Shown: positions 28,391-36,975, counted from the first letter of the stretch. The stretch: DNA of 42,403 nucleotides from Methanothermococcus okinawensis (GCA_015663075.1 DQSV01000053.1:1-42403); one strand, 5' to 3'. A program made the numbers and translations. The notes: generated by a model not told the origin, from the sequence alone.

Positions 28391-29305
28391 ATGAATATCC
28401 ATCCAATACCCATAGAATCTAAGTATATTAAAAAAGGAGAAAATCATATAAATGAGATAATAACCTCACTAAAAAGGGAGATAAATAAAGGATTAAACAT
28501 TGAAGATGGAGATTTTATAATAGTAAGTGAGAAATTTGTTGCAACCGGGGAAAATAATCTTATAGATGAAAGTAATGTAAAAGTGGGATTTTGGGCTTAC
28601 TTCTGTTATTACTGGTCAAAGTATCTATGGGGCTATATTTTGGGGCCATTATTAAAAACAAGGCCCGATAGAATAAAAAATATTAGAAAAATGCCAAAAA
28701 AGGAAACTTTAAAGCATAAGCAAACTGTAATAAATTATGTTGGACTTAGATATGCTTTAAAACCTGCCTCTGAAGGAGGAGTGGATTTAACAAATGTTCC
28801 AGGAACCTATGCTGCATTACTTCCAAAGAATCCTCAAAAATCCGCAGAAAAAATATATAATGCCATAAAAAAAGAGTTAAATTTAGATATGGTAGTTATG
28901 ATAATAGATACTGATGCCACATATAAATTTTTTAAATGGTATATCACGGCATTACCCTGTGGAATAGAAGGCATCATCTCAAAGATTGGTGTTTTAGGTT
29001 ATATCCTTGGAAAATTGGCAGGTTTATTAAAGGTTGGAGGGCTATGTGGAGCCACGCCATTGGCCATTGCAGGAAATAGCATATATAAAAAATATTCCAT
29101 GGAGGAGATACTTTATATTGCCAATATGGCAGATAGATCCCAGGGGGAGCCCACAAAATCAATACATAATATAATGAAGAAATACAATACCTTTGAGATT
29201 ACTGAAGATATATTGGAAAAATTAAGCCATAAACCGATAGTATTTGTAAAAAATATAAAGAATATGGAGGAAAATGAACATAAATCTAATTTTAAGAATA
29301 TTTGA
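28391..29305 (+). CDS. CofE-like (F420-0:gamma-glutamyl ligase superfamily) protein
   Basis: Protein of 304 residues related to CofE, which adds glutamates to F420-0. The recognisable part includes INKGLNIEDGDFIIVSEKFVATGEN (about 33-57), corresponding to the CofE motif with SK and EG, and the Asp-rich MVVMIIDTDATY (about 175-188), followed by CGATPLAIAGN. It differs from true CofE (about 250 residues) by an insertion at about 60-115 (FWAYFCYYWSKYLWGYILGP, basic KNIRKMPKKETLKHK) and by a hydrophobic stretch near 205-225. A paralogue with another substrate is more likely than CofE itself. The coupling to the carbamoyltransferase gene suggests a shared pathway. Confidence 0.7.
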   Translation: MNIHPIPIESKYIKKGENHINEIITSLKREINKGLNIEDGDFIIVSEKFVATGENNLIDESNVKVGFWAYFCYYWSKYLWGYILGPLLKTRPDRIKNIRKMPKKETLKHKQTVINYVGLRYALKPASEGGVDLTNVPGTYAALLPKNPQKSAEKIYNAIKKELNLDMVVMIIDTDATYKFFKWYITALPCGIEGIISKIGVLGYILGKLAGLLKVGGLCGATPLAIAGNSIYKKYSMEEILYIANMADRSQGEPTKSIHNIMKKYNTFEITEDILEKLSHKPIVFVKNIKNMEENEHKSNFKNI

Positions 29306-29363
29306 AATTTTTATTATTAATAAATTAACGGGAATTAATATTAAAACTATAAACGACTCTTTT

Positions 29364-30500
29364 CTATATAAAAAATCTCCTCTTTAAATCAATGGCTCCA
29401 AATTCACACATTTCATGACAACAATAACAATTTATACATTTTTTTAAATCTATCTTCAAATTATCAATAGATATGGCCTCTACAGGGCATATATATTGGC
29501 AAACTTTACATTTTTTACATTTTTTTCTGTTTATTTTAGGTTTTTGAACCATTACTGAAAATATTAACTTTACAATACTTGGGGGCATTATGGAAGTTAA
29601 ATAGTATGTATCAGGCTTTTTAAATTTTATTCGATCTATTTCCTTAAAACTTACCTCCTTTTTAACATTCTTCTCTAATTTTATAATTTTATAATTTTCC
29701 TGCCAAATATCTCTTTTTTTATAGTTTCCATTGTTAATTAAAATTTTATTTGTTATAATATCCATAGGGTTGTATTTTATATAGTAAGATGCAAATATAT
29801 CCACTGCAAGGGCATCCTTGGATGCAATTACTATCTTAGAGTTTATGGGATTTCCATTGCTGGGTCCATTGCCCTCCATACCATATATACCATCCATTAT
29901 TGTAATCATTTCCCTATTTTTACCTATGATATTATATAGTTCTACTAAAAGTTCTGCAAAATTATATTCCTTAGGATATTGCCCATGAAGTTTTGGTTTT
30001 AATCCTCCAGGAATACAACCATATAGGTTTTTAATTGCTCCAGTGTATTTCATAAGAATATGGGTTTTTAACTTTGGAAGGTTTATTATTAAATCACTTT
30101 CAAGGACAGTTTTTGGAAGTATTATTTCCTCGGTATCCAATATCTTTACTTTAACAATCTCGTCCTTCTCAAAGGGTTTGCAATTTATATTGTACTTCCT
30201 ACATACTTCCTCTATTTTGGAAACTTCAAAGGATTTTTTTGTGGAATATCCTGAAGAATCTCCCACAATAATTTTATTTCTATCCACTCCCTTATTTAAT
30301 AGGTATTTAATAATCCACTCCAAAAACTTCGGATGTGTAGTAGCACACCTATCTGGAGGATATGGACCTAAAACATTTGGTTTAACAAGTATTTTGTTGT
30401 ATTTCTTTAGATTTATGTTTTTAAATACTAAATTTAATATTTCATCTTCATTATTAAGTAAATAATAATCTTCTATCTCTTCATAATATATATTTATCAT
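29364..30500 (-). CDS. DUF362 protein with C-terminal double ferredoxin domain
   Basis: Protein of 378 residues. The DUF362 part (about 1-280) shows KILVKPNVLGPYPPDRCATT, GDSSGYSTKKSFEVS, INLPKLKTHILMKYTGAIKN and MDGIYGMEGNGPSNGNP, all typical of the family. The last 60 residues hold two 4Fe-4S motifs, CKKCKVCQYICP and CINCYCCHEMC. The molecular function of DUF362 is not known; it is common in anaerobes. The ATG at 30500 is chosen because GGTGG lies 5 nt upstream; a TTG at 30512 is less likely. Convergent with the CofE-like gene (58 nt between stops). Confidence 0.88.
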   Translation of the reverse strand: MINIYYEEIEDYYLLNNEDEILNLVFKNINLKKYNKILVKPNVLGPYPPDRCATTHPKFLEWIIKYLLNKGVDRNKIIVGDSSGYSTKKSFEVSKIEEVCRKYNINCKPFEKDEIVKVKILDTEEIILPKTVLESDLIINLPKLKTHILMKYTGAIKNLYGCIPGGLKPKLHGQYPKEYNFAELLVELYNIIGKNREMITIMDGIYGMEGNGPSNGNPINSKIVIASKDALAVDIFASYYIKYNPMDIITNKILINNGNYKKRDIWQENYKIIKLEKNVKKEVSFKEIDRIKFKKPDTYYLTSIMPPSIVKLIFSVMVQKPKINRKKCKKCKVCQYICPVEAISIDNLKIDLKKCINCYCCHEMCEFGAIDLKRRFFI

Positions 30501-31052
30501 TATTGCCACCAATGGTACTATAGTAAATTCCGAGTATATTTATGACCAAATTAATAATTTTATAACAATTAAAAAAATATATTAAATTGAATATTAAATA
30601 TATATTAAAAAATTAATCTTAATGAAAAAATTATTAATGAAAATATAGTTAAGTGCTTAATATTAACTTACCTCCCAAGACTTTAAAAAAAGGGGAGAGA
30701 CTAAAATCTATTCCCTATAAAAAATTTGAAATGTTCCTCTGTTAGTTTATATGGCCTTTTCTATAAATTTTAAAAACAAATTTGTAGTGGTTATATATTA
30801 TATTCTCTATATTTTTATTTTTTAGTTGTAATTTTTATTTAAAATGTATTTCATATTAATATAAAAAATGGATCACAGTAGGTTGTATAATATATAAAAT
30901 CAAAACTATAGAAATCTTCGAGATGAATAAAAAAAGATATTAAGTAAAATACTTGTAGTAATATAATACTTAGACTTTTCTTAGAAAAAATAGTATATTC
31001 GACTACAACAATAAAATAAAAAAAATAATATATTAAGATTTGATTATTATTC
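30501..31052. other. Spacer with shared repeat blocks, no gene
   Basis: The spacer holds CTCCC...GGGGAG, a possible 5-bp hairpin (about 30672-30698). The block at 30736-30775 (CTGTTAGTTTATATGG...) repeats at 34718-34760. The block at 30893-30936 (AAAATCAAAACTATAG, then AATCTTCGAGATGAAT) repeats at 36201-36244 and weakly at 15628. TATA-like TATAATATATAAAATC precedes the last block. Confidence 0.45.
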
Positions 31053-31637
31053 TTACTTTCCTAATTTTTTATTTGCCCTAATACTTGGTCTTACTTTTTC
31101 AGCACCTTTACCCTTATTTCTTAATCCTCTACCTTTTTTACCTGCTGATGTTAATCCTCTAAATGCTCTACCCTTATGGGTTCCATTGCATAACCAATTA
31201 TACTTTGGATCTCTTTTAATTGAAGGATGATTTGGATCTACCAATATTACTTCGTACCATTTTCCCTTTCCATCTTCGCCTACCCAATAGGAATTTAATA
31301 CCTCCATGTTTGGATATTTCCTTGAGGCTCTCTCTTCTGCTATTCTTTGGATTGATTTAGCCATTGTAATCTTCTTTACTCCCAAGGTAGCGGGCTTTTT
31401 GGAACCTTTTGGCCTTGGTTTTCTTAGCCCTCCCCTTCTAACCTTAACTCTAACTACAATTATACCTTGTTTTGCCTTGTATCCTAATTTTCTGGCTTTA
31501 TCTATTCTTGTAGGTTTTTCAATCCTTACAACTGCAGGTTCCTTTCTCCACTCCTGCATTCTTGACCATAACAATTCCTTAACATAGGTTTTTTTTGGAG
31601 TTTTCCAGGCCTCTTTAACATACTTATACATACTCAT
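31053..31637 (-). CDS. rpl15e: 50S ribosomal protein L15e (eL15)
   Basis: Protein of 194 residues, the usual archaeal length. It has basic RNA-binding stretches: [20 protein letters not shown] at the start, [20 protein letters not shown] in the middle, and the C-terminal [20 protein letters not shown]. It sits in the large subunit near the exit region. The ATG at 31637 follows GGAGAT. It stands alone, not in a ribosomal operon, and is preceded by a long structured leader with its own TATA box. Confidence 0.95.
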   Translation of the reverse strand: MSMYKYVKEAWKTPKKTYVKELLWSRMQEWRKEPAVVRIEKPTRIDKARKLGYKAKQGIIVVRVKVRRGGLRKPRPKGSKKPATLGVKKITMAKSIQRIAEERASRKYPNMEVLNSYWVGEDGKGKWYEVILVDPNHPSIKRDPKYNWLCNGTHKGRAFRGLTSAGKKGRGLRNKGKGAEKVRPSIRANKKLGK

Positions 31638-31689
31638 AGTATCTCCTTTTTCATTCTTTTGCTTTATTTTTTCTCTAAAAAATTTTTAT

Positions 31690-31806
31690 TAGTTTAATCT
31701 CTGCAATCACTGTTTATGGGTTCAGCCCTTGGCCACATGCCCTACGGGTTTTATACCCGTCTCTGATACACTCTGTATAAAAATACTTAATAGGGTTTCC
31801 CTACAT
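31690..31806 (-). ncRNA. Structured RNA / leader upstream of L15e
   Basis: A G/C-rich island in very A/T-rich surroundings. On the minus strand, in order, it folds into TAGGG-AAA-CCCTA (31803-31791), ATACA-GAG-TGTAT (about 31781-31769), ACGGGT-ATAAA-ACCCGT (31760-31744), and a composite GGG...GGCC-AAG-GGCT...CCC (about 31742-31718). It ends about 50 nt before the L15e ribosome-binding site and begins just after a strong TATA box, so it is transcribed toward L15e. It could be an autoregulatory leader or a small RNA gene (H/ACA-like or new). It has no tRNA arms. Confidence 0.6.
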
Positions 31807-31823
31807 AGTATATTAATTTAACG

Positions 31824-31838
31824 GTTATTTATATATAC
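31824..31838 (-). promoter_or_regulatory. Predicted TATA box for the L15e leader RNA
   Basis: On the minus strand AGTATATATAAATAACC is close to the archaeal consensus. It would start transcription about 25 nt downstream, near 31806, at the first hairpin of the structured leader. Confidence 0.6.
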
Positions 31839-31986
31839 TGGTTGTATGATTATATTAATAAATAAAATATTTAATAATTGTTATATGTAAAACATAATGA
31901 ACATAAATTTATATAGTGCAATATTAATCTTTAAACATATCAGAATTATTTTGCAATAATTTCCATTTATTTTTTGGTGAGATACT

Positions 31987-32403
31987 ATGGATAATCAATA
32001 TGACTATGAGTTATTATTAAAAAGAGCCATTAGCCAACTTCCAGAGGAGGTATTTAAGGACGTAAGGTTTGAAGTTCCCTCTGCAGAGAGTTTTGTAGAG
32101 GGAAATAGAACAGTAATAAAAAATTTCAGAGATATTGCAAAGGTTATAAATAGAGATATCCAATTCTTTGCAAAGTATGTAATGAAGGAGTTAGGTACAG
32201 CAGGAGATGTTGAGGGCCAGAGATTATTACTTCAAGGTAAGTTTGGAAATTATATTATAAACAGTAAAATTAAAAATTTTGTGGAAGAATATGTATTATG
32301 TCCAGAATGTGGAAAACCAGATACTAAGATTATTAAGGAGGGCAGGATCCACTTCCTTAAGTGTATGGCCTGTGGAGCCATGAAACCCATTAGATTAATT
32401 TAA
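31987..32403 (+). CDS. eif2b: Translation initiation factor 2 subunit beta (aIF2-beta)
   Basis: Protein of 138 residues. The N-terminal helix (DYELLLKRAISQLPEEVF) contacts the gamma subunit. The alpha-beta core contains EGNRTVIKNFRDIAKVINRD and LGTAGDVEGQRLLLQGKF. The C-terminal zinc ribbon has CPECGKPD and CMACGAMKP. It is part of the aIF2 complex that brings initiator tRNA. aIF2-alpha is also in this window, at 35076, but transcribed from another unit. The ATG at 31987 follows GGTGAG. A TATA-like AAATTTATATAG lies at about 31905. Confidence 0.96.
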   Translation: MDNQYDYELLLKRAISQLPEEVFKDVRFEVPSAESFVEGNRTVIKNFRDIAKVINRDIQFFAKYVMKELGTAGDVEGQRLLLQGKFGNYIINSKIKNFVEEYVLCPECGKPDTKIIKEGRIHFLKCMACGAMKPIRLI

Positions 32404-32793
32404 AATAGTATTTTTTATATTACCTTATTTTTTAAGTGAATGGTAAAAAGGATTATTATCAAATCCATCTCTATTTTATCTTAACTGTACAGTTCACAAC
32501 TATATAGCCTAAAAAACCATATAATAGTTATAAACCTTAATTTCAAAGAAATCGCCATAAAAAATAATAATAAAATTTAAAAAAAATAAAAAAATAAGGA
32601 ATAATTAAAACAAAAATCTTAAGTATTTAGGTTATCTTTATTATTTATTTTTTAATTCGATTATACTTTTTTGAATTATTTTTATTTTTTTATATTGTAA
32701 ATTGTAGATTTAAGAATTATGTTTTTGATAAATTATTTATAATAGTTTCTCAAATTATAGTGACTCAAAATTTTTTATATTATACTATGAAAA
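32404..32793. other. Convergent spacer after aIF2-beta
   Basis: No gene is visible. T-runs directly after the aIF2-beta stop may terminate it. The segment about 32706-32745 (TAGATTTAAGAATTATG, then TTTTGATAAA) resembles the tail block shared by the 3659 and 15988 spacers. Otherwise A/T-rich simple sequence. Confidence 0.35.
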
Positions 32794-34239
32794 CTACAGC
32801 TTACCGAGGGCCCCTAAGAATTTTTTTGTTCTCTCCTTTTTTATGGAATTATATTCTTCTAATTTTTTTAGGTCTATATTATTTTTCTTTAAAATGGATT
32901 TTATTTCATCTATTGGTGCTATGCTACTTAAAATTTCTTCAACTTCTTTCCTATTATAGTCATACTTTTTAACCACATCCCAATCATGTACTAAATAAAG
33001 GGCTGCTCCTCCAATATTTTTTAAGGGAATGTTGTACTTTGGCAATACCCTTTCAAATAAAAACTTTATATCTAAAACATCTAAGGGATTTACTCCTTCA
33101 ATCCTCATCCATTTTAAATTAACCCGAGAGGGAGTAATAAGTATGGTGGGAAACATATTGGATCTAGCCCTTTCATCAGGAGTATTATATAGGTAGTACT
33201 TAAAAATATCTTGAGAAATATATTTTATAACTATATCAAAGGAAAGTTTTTCAGATATTTCCCTTTCAATCCTGAGGGATTTCTCCAACTCATGGATTGG
33301 CCTTCCTTCAATATATAGTCCCATTTTTTCCAATATTTCATTCATCTTTATTCTTTTTACTTTTAACTCTTCCATAACCCTAATGTCAATTATTCCCCCC
33401 TCTACTTCACCTTCTTCAAAATCTACTATTGTACTTCTATATTTATCAATCAAATTTCTTTGATGCTCTGATAATTCAATCTTTAACTTTTTTTCTATTT
33501 CATATTCCACTTCCTCCCAGTAGGCCATTAGGTATGTCAAAGATAGGGTTTTCTTTACATGGCTGTCAGTTAGTAGTTTATTCTTAGAATAATTTTTCTT
33601 TAATGAGGTTATTAGGGCATCCCCATAGTTTTTCTTAATATATTCTTCATAATCCTCATCTTCTATTTTTACCCTTTTAAAGGTTTTTTTTCCATTATTC
33701 ATTACAATAAGGGTCATGGTAATAGAACTTAATACCCCTCTTCCCTGGGATTCAAAGACATTTAAAAGTTTTTTACATGTTTTAATAAATAATGGAGACA
33801 TTTTAGACAATAATTCTTTATTTGAACCGTCATAAGGTAAAAAATATATTATTCTTTTGTTTCCAGCAGAATCCTGCAGGTGTCCTAATGCTATTTTATG
33901 TGCAATTATGGCATATTTTACTCTTTCCAGTACTCCTTTTTTTTCATCAACTATTCTTCGGAGATAGGACGAATAGGATTTTATTTCATAGATATCTCCT
34001 TCATCACATCCCTTTAATTTGCCCACTCCAACATAGGGGGTGTCAAAACCCTGCAATTCCATTTTTTCCTTTAATTCTTCCAATACTTCTAAATTTTTCT
34101 TTAATGTTTCTATAAGTTTATTATGTGTGCTATTGTCTAAGTTAGTATTCTTTGAAAATTTTGAGGAAATTTCTTCTCTAAATTTTAATAAATCATCTAA
34201 AAATTCGTTGCACTTTTTTATTAGAAGGCTACTGTCCAT
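32794..34239 (-). CDS. DUF530 family protein
   Basis: Protein of 481 residues, which I assign tentatively to DUF530, a family of large methanogen proteins of unknown function. It is hydrophilic, mostly helical, with a coiled-coil-like N-terminus (about 1-65, Lys/Glu/Leu-rich). No membrane segment, no metal cluster and no nucleotide motif is visible. The C-terminal part (about 335-440: ERARSNMFPTILITPSRVNLKWM, NIGGAALYLVHDWDVVKKY) looks the most conserved-like and compact. The ATG at 34239 has only a weak GTGA upstream. The neighbour Nop10 starts about 270 nt upstream in the same direction. Confidence 0.6.
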   Translation of the reverse strand: MDSSLLIKKCNEFLDDLLKFREEISSKFSKNTNLDNSTHNKLIETLKKNLEVLEELKEKMELQGFDTPYVGVGKLKGCDEGDIYEIKSYSSYLRRIVDEKKGVLERVKYAIIAHKIALGHLQDSAGNKRIIYFLPYDGSNKELLSKMSPLFIKTCKKLLNVFESQGRGVLSSITMTLIVMNNGKKTFKRVKIEDEDYEEYIKKNYGDALITSLKKNYSKNKLLTDSHVKKTLSLTYLMAYWEEVEYEIEKKLKIELSEHQRNLIDKYRSTIVDFEEGEVEGGIIDIRVMEELKVKRIKMNEILEKMGLYIEGRPIHELEKSLRIEREISEKLSFDIVIKYISQDIFKYYLYNTPDERARSNMFPTILITPSRVNLKWMRIEGVNPLDVLDIKFLFERVLPKYNIPLKNIGGAALYLVHDWDVVKKYDYNRKEVEEILSSIAPIDEIKSILKKNNIDLKKLEEYNSIKKERTKKFLGALGKL

Positions 34240-34346
34240 AATTTCACATGAGAAATATTGTAATTAAGGAAACTATACTGAGAGACCCTATTATTCAATT
34301 TATTTTAAAAATTATTAAATTAATATTTATTAAAGATTTCAAAGTT

Positions 34347-34508
34347 TTATTTAAGTCTTAAAGATTTTTTTAACATCCTTCTATATTTTCCATATCTATC
34401 CTCTATGGAGAATCTTGGTGGTTTAGTGGTTATGGTTTTTTCATTACAAAAGTTGCAATAGCCCTTTAAGGTATATCTATCGCATTTTGGGCACTTTCTC
34501 ATTCTCAT
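34347..34508 (-). CDS. nop10: H/ACA ribonucleoprotein protein Nop10
   Basis: Small protein of 53 residues that scaffolds the Cbf5 pseudouridine synthase in archaeal H/ACA complexes. The zinc ribbon is CPKCDRYTLKGYCNFC (two CxxC pairs), followed by the conserved PPRFSIEDRYGKYRRMLKK tail that lies on Cbf5. The start is the ATG at 34508 (MRMRKCPK), with AAAGGA 5 nt upstream; the open frame continues 16 codons upstream, but that part has no site and no homology. Nop10 is often paired with aIF2-alpha in archaea, and here aIF2-alpha is indeed the next gene upstream, but 567 nt away with repeat copy D between them. Confidence 0.93.
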   Translation of the reverse strand: MRMRKCPKCDRYTLKGYCNFCNEKTITTKPPRFSIEDRYGKYRRMLKKSLRLK

Positions 34509-35075
34509 AATATTCCTTTTAACATTTTTAGAGATAGTATTTATTAGATTATACAATATTAGATTATATAAAGTACATAGTCTTAACTTATATTCTCAAT
34601 AGATTAAAAAATATAGTATATTTTATTAACCTTTAAAGTTAGAATCTTTTAACCTATTACATTCTAAATATGGGTAAAGTAGAATCCTATACCTTGGTAT
34701 AATATAGATGGCAAGATTTTTCTGTTAGTTTAGAGGGTTTTCCTTTTAAAAATTTGAAAAATAAGTTAATTATGTTAATTATCCTTTTTACTTTTTATTT
34801 ATATATGAATAATAAAGATAGATGTTTTAAGTCCTACTTTAGTTTAAGTATAACATTCATAATACAATATAGCTAATCAAAGGATTTTACTCGTTCCCCC
34901 GGTATTTAGGAGTATTATGGAGATTAATGGTGGGAATTTTACTTTTATGTATGGATTCTCTTTTAGATATTTTAAAATTTTAAACTATTCTATTTTATTA
35001 TTTAATTTTTAATTAAATTTTTATTATTTTTTAGTATTATTATTTTTAATTTTATTTTTATCTTATTTCTTCAAA
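34509..35075. other. Spacer separating aIF2-alpha from Nop10, filled with repeats
   Basis: No gene is visible. Shared blocks are 34630-34669 (matches 3394-3433), 34718-34760 (matches 30736-30775) and repeat copy D. A TATA-like TTTATATATGAATAATAAAG (about 34796) precedes AGATGTTTTAAGTCC (about 34821), a block that is also in copy C. These two genes are often adjacent in archaea, so the spacer looks inserted or expanded. Confidence 0.5.
34872..34982 (+). repeat. Intergenic hairpin repeat, copy D
   Basis: The core GGTATTTAGGAGTATTATGG (34901-34920) forms TATT-TAGG-AGTA. Compared with copy A (TGCT/AGCA) the stem pairs G-C and C-G are replaced by A-T and T-G, so pairing is kept. TTCCC (34894-34898) can also pair with GGGAA (34932-34936). 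The right arm ATTTTACTTTTATG, GGATTCTCTTTTAGA, TATTTTAAAATTTT follows the same order as copy C. Confidence 0.6.
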
Positions 35076-35867
35076 TTAATTATATTCTCTGATAAAACTA
35101 CCCTTACCTCCCTTGTATTTTTTAATGTAATCTATGGCAGTATTTGCAACAGTTTTCAATACCTCTTCTCCACTTTTGTAATCAGGAGAAATAATTTCAA
35201 TTCTATACTTGGGAGCCCCAATATATTTTATATCCACTGTAACATCTTCATAAGGATTAGATTTTAAGGCCTTTCTAAGGGCATTTTTTATAATTTTAAT
35301 TCCATTTGGTTCTGTGGTAGTCAAGGTTAATATTCCATCTACTTTAACGTTTGTTAGTTCTATATTCTCCTTTGCTACCTCATACAATGCATTGGCCCAT
35401 TTCTCTGAAATGCCCAATTCATATAAAACCTCTTTACCTTCAATAACTATGTATTCCAAGGCCTCGTAAAGTTCGCCAAATTCCTCTTCCAATAGGATTC
35501 CAACTTCTTCCATGGATTCTTCAAGGGATTTTCCAAGTTTTTCTCCTGCAAATTGAAGTAATTTCTCGGCTCTTTGGAATCTTTTCCATTCCTGGATTTT
35601 AGCCTTCTTCTGCTGATCTGTAACTCTCTTTAGAGATAAATCAATCTGTCCCTTGTGTTTATTTACTCTCATTACTTTAGCCACAACTCTCTGACCCTTT
35701 TTAACATAATCTCTTATATTCTTTACCCATCCAGATGATACCTCTGAAATATGAACCATTCCTTCCTTTTTGGGGTAATCCAATAATTCCACAAAGGCTC
35801 CAAAGGGTTTAACATCTATAACAGTACCAATAACGATCTCTCCTTCTTCAGGAAAATCTCTTCTCAT
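35076..35867 (-). CDS. eif2a: Translation initiation factor 2 subunit alpha (aIF2-alpha)
   Basis: Protein of 263 residues: the S1 RNA-binding domain (about 8-85: GEIVIGTVIDVKPFGAFVELLDY, MVHISEVSSGWVKNIRDYVK), a helical domain (to about 170), and a C-terminal alpha-beta domain that binds the gamma subunit (VDIKYIGAPKYRIEIISPDY). The start is the ATG at 35867 (MRRDFPEEGE), because GGTGAG lies 3 nt upstream; the frame remains open 23 codons further but has no homology there. It is the first gene of an archaeal pair usually formed with nop10. Confidence 0.95.
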   Translation of the reverse strand: MRRDFPEEGEIVIGTVIDVKPFGAFVELLDYPKKEGMVHISEVSSGWVKNIRDYVKKGQRVVAKVMRVNKHKGQIDLSLKRVTDQQKKAKIQEWKRFQRAEKLLQFAGEKLGKSLEESMEEVGILLEEEFGELYEALEYIVIEGKEVLYELGISEKWANALYEVAKENIELTNVKVDGILTLTTTEPNGIKIIKNALRKALKSNPYEDVTVDIKYIGAPKYRIEIISPDYKSGEEVLKTVANTAIDYIKKYKGGKGSFIREYN

Positions 35868-36537
35868 AATCTCACCATAATTGATATGTTTTTTTGAAGG
35901 AATATAACTTATAAATAGTTTTTTATTATATTCCAATATTTTTTAAATTTTCAAAATTAATTATTATTTGGATTATCTAATTAATTTATCCAAGGTACAT
36001 ATCCCCATAAATAATTTATTTATACTACTTCCCATCAAAAATAATATACTAAACAACATATATAAAGATTATGAATCTAGGAGCAGGGCGTATCCACATA
36101 AGATAAAACATAATAGGGACTGTCGAGATGAAACATATAATAAAAATACTATAATAATAACTATATATTAACCTATAAATAACAGTTAGACCATATGATA
36201 AATAAAATCAAAACTAGGAAAATCTTCAAGAGAAATAAAAAAGACATTGACTGTTGATAAGGGACTCTAGTATATCTGGGCTTTTAAGGTTTTGAGATTA
36301 AGTATAAGTATGAAATCTTTGGTAGTAGAAATGCAGTTATGATTCTTCTCTAAGTTAAAGGAAGAATAAAGGGATTTTGAGAGAGATTTCCATAGTCTTC
36401 CTTTAATTGACTCATAGTAATAGAGAACTTTGTGGTGTTCTATAATCTCTGGAGGTCATTAATTTGATAGTTCTCCTTGACAATTTCTTAATTTGACAGT
36501 GCCTATAGAATTAAAGTAGAACTATTTTATATTTTAT
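35868..36537. other. Long spacer, unexplained less AT-rich region
   Basis: A 67-codon plus-strand frame at 35968-36171 lacks a ribosome-binding site and homology and is not accepted as a gene. The repeat block at 36201-36244 matches 30893-30936. At 36250-36520 the sequence looks less A/T-dominated than typical spacers. On the minus strand about 55 codons stay open (PPEIIEHHKVLYYYESIKG) without a start, a possible decayed gene. TTAATTTGATAGT (36459-36471) and TTAATTTGACAGT (36488-36500) form an imperfect direct repeat. Confidence 0.4.
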
Positions 36538-36879
36538 TTATATCTCAACAACATCCACCACTTCAAGGGGTATGTCCTTTAAGACCTTACCTATTGAGGA
36601 TTTTGATATTCTTATGGCATGTTCTACACTATCAGCATTAAATACCTTCATTGATAATAGCATTCCAACTATTGCTGTTTTAGCAACCACCAAAACACAA
36701 TCCATTGGCTCTCCACACTTTGGGCATATTGTTAATCCCACATCCACATCCACATACTCCATATTTTTTTTATTCAATATTTTCCCAATATGGGATACTG
36801 CTACACTTATGGCATCCTCAACATCTTCAACATTTTTTACAATATATGGGGCCTGTAAAGTCACATGATAATTTGCCAT
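36538..36879 (-). CDS. DUF555 (UPF0212) conserved archaeal protein
   Basis: Protein of 113 residues typical of the archaeal UPF0212/DUF555 family. A CPKCGEP zinc-type knuckle at about 52-58 is flanked by two similar halves: [18 protein letters not shown] at the start and [18 protein letters not shown] near the end, suggesting an internal duplication. Function is unknown. The ATG at 36879 follows GGTGAG. It lies 96 nt downstream of the DUF357 gene in the same direction, probably one transcript. Confidence 0.85.
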   Translation of the reverse strand: MANYHVTLQAPYIVKNVEDVEDAISVAVSHIGKILNKKNMEYVDVDVGLTICPKCGEPMDCVLVVAKTAIVGMLLSMKVFNADSVEHAIRISKSSIGKVLKDIPLEVVDVVEI

Positions 36880-36975
36880 TTATTCTCACCAGAGTTTATC
36901 TCGCCAATAATTTTTATTATTTTTTAAGATGGTATATCTCCTATAGAATTTTTATTATTTTATTTTTTATTTACT

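Noticed and set aside
31718-31742. SECIS element in the L15e leader
   Set aside because: A GAA-containing internal loop is present, but it lies in the 5' leader of a gene with no in-frame TGA selenocysteine codon.
31700-31790. tRNA gene (GGGTTCAGCCC resembling a T arm)
   Set aside because: The T-loop consensus GGTTCRANNCC is not met, and no acceptor or anticodon arms can be arranged on either strand. A multi-hairpin leader fits better.
35968-36171. 67-codon plus-strand open frame
   Set aside because: It has a non-ATG start, no ribosome-binding site, low-complexity composition and no recognisable family, and it overlaps repeat-like spacer sequence.
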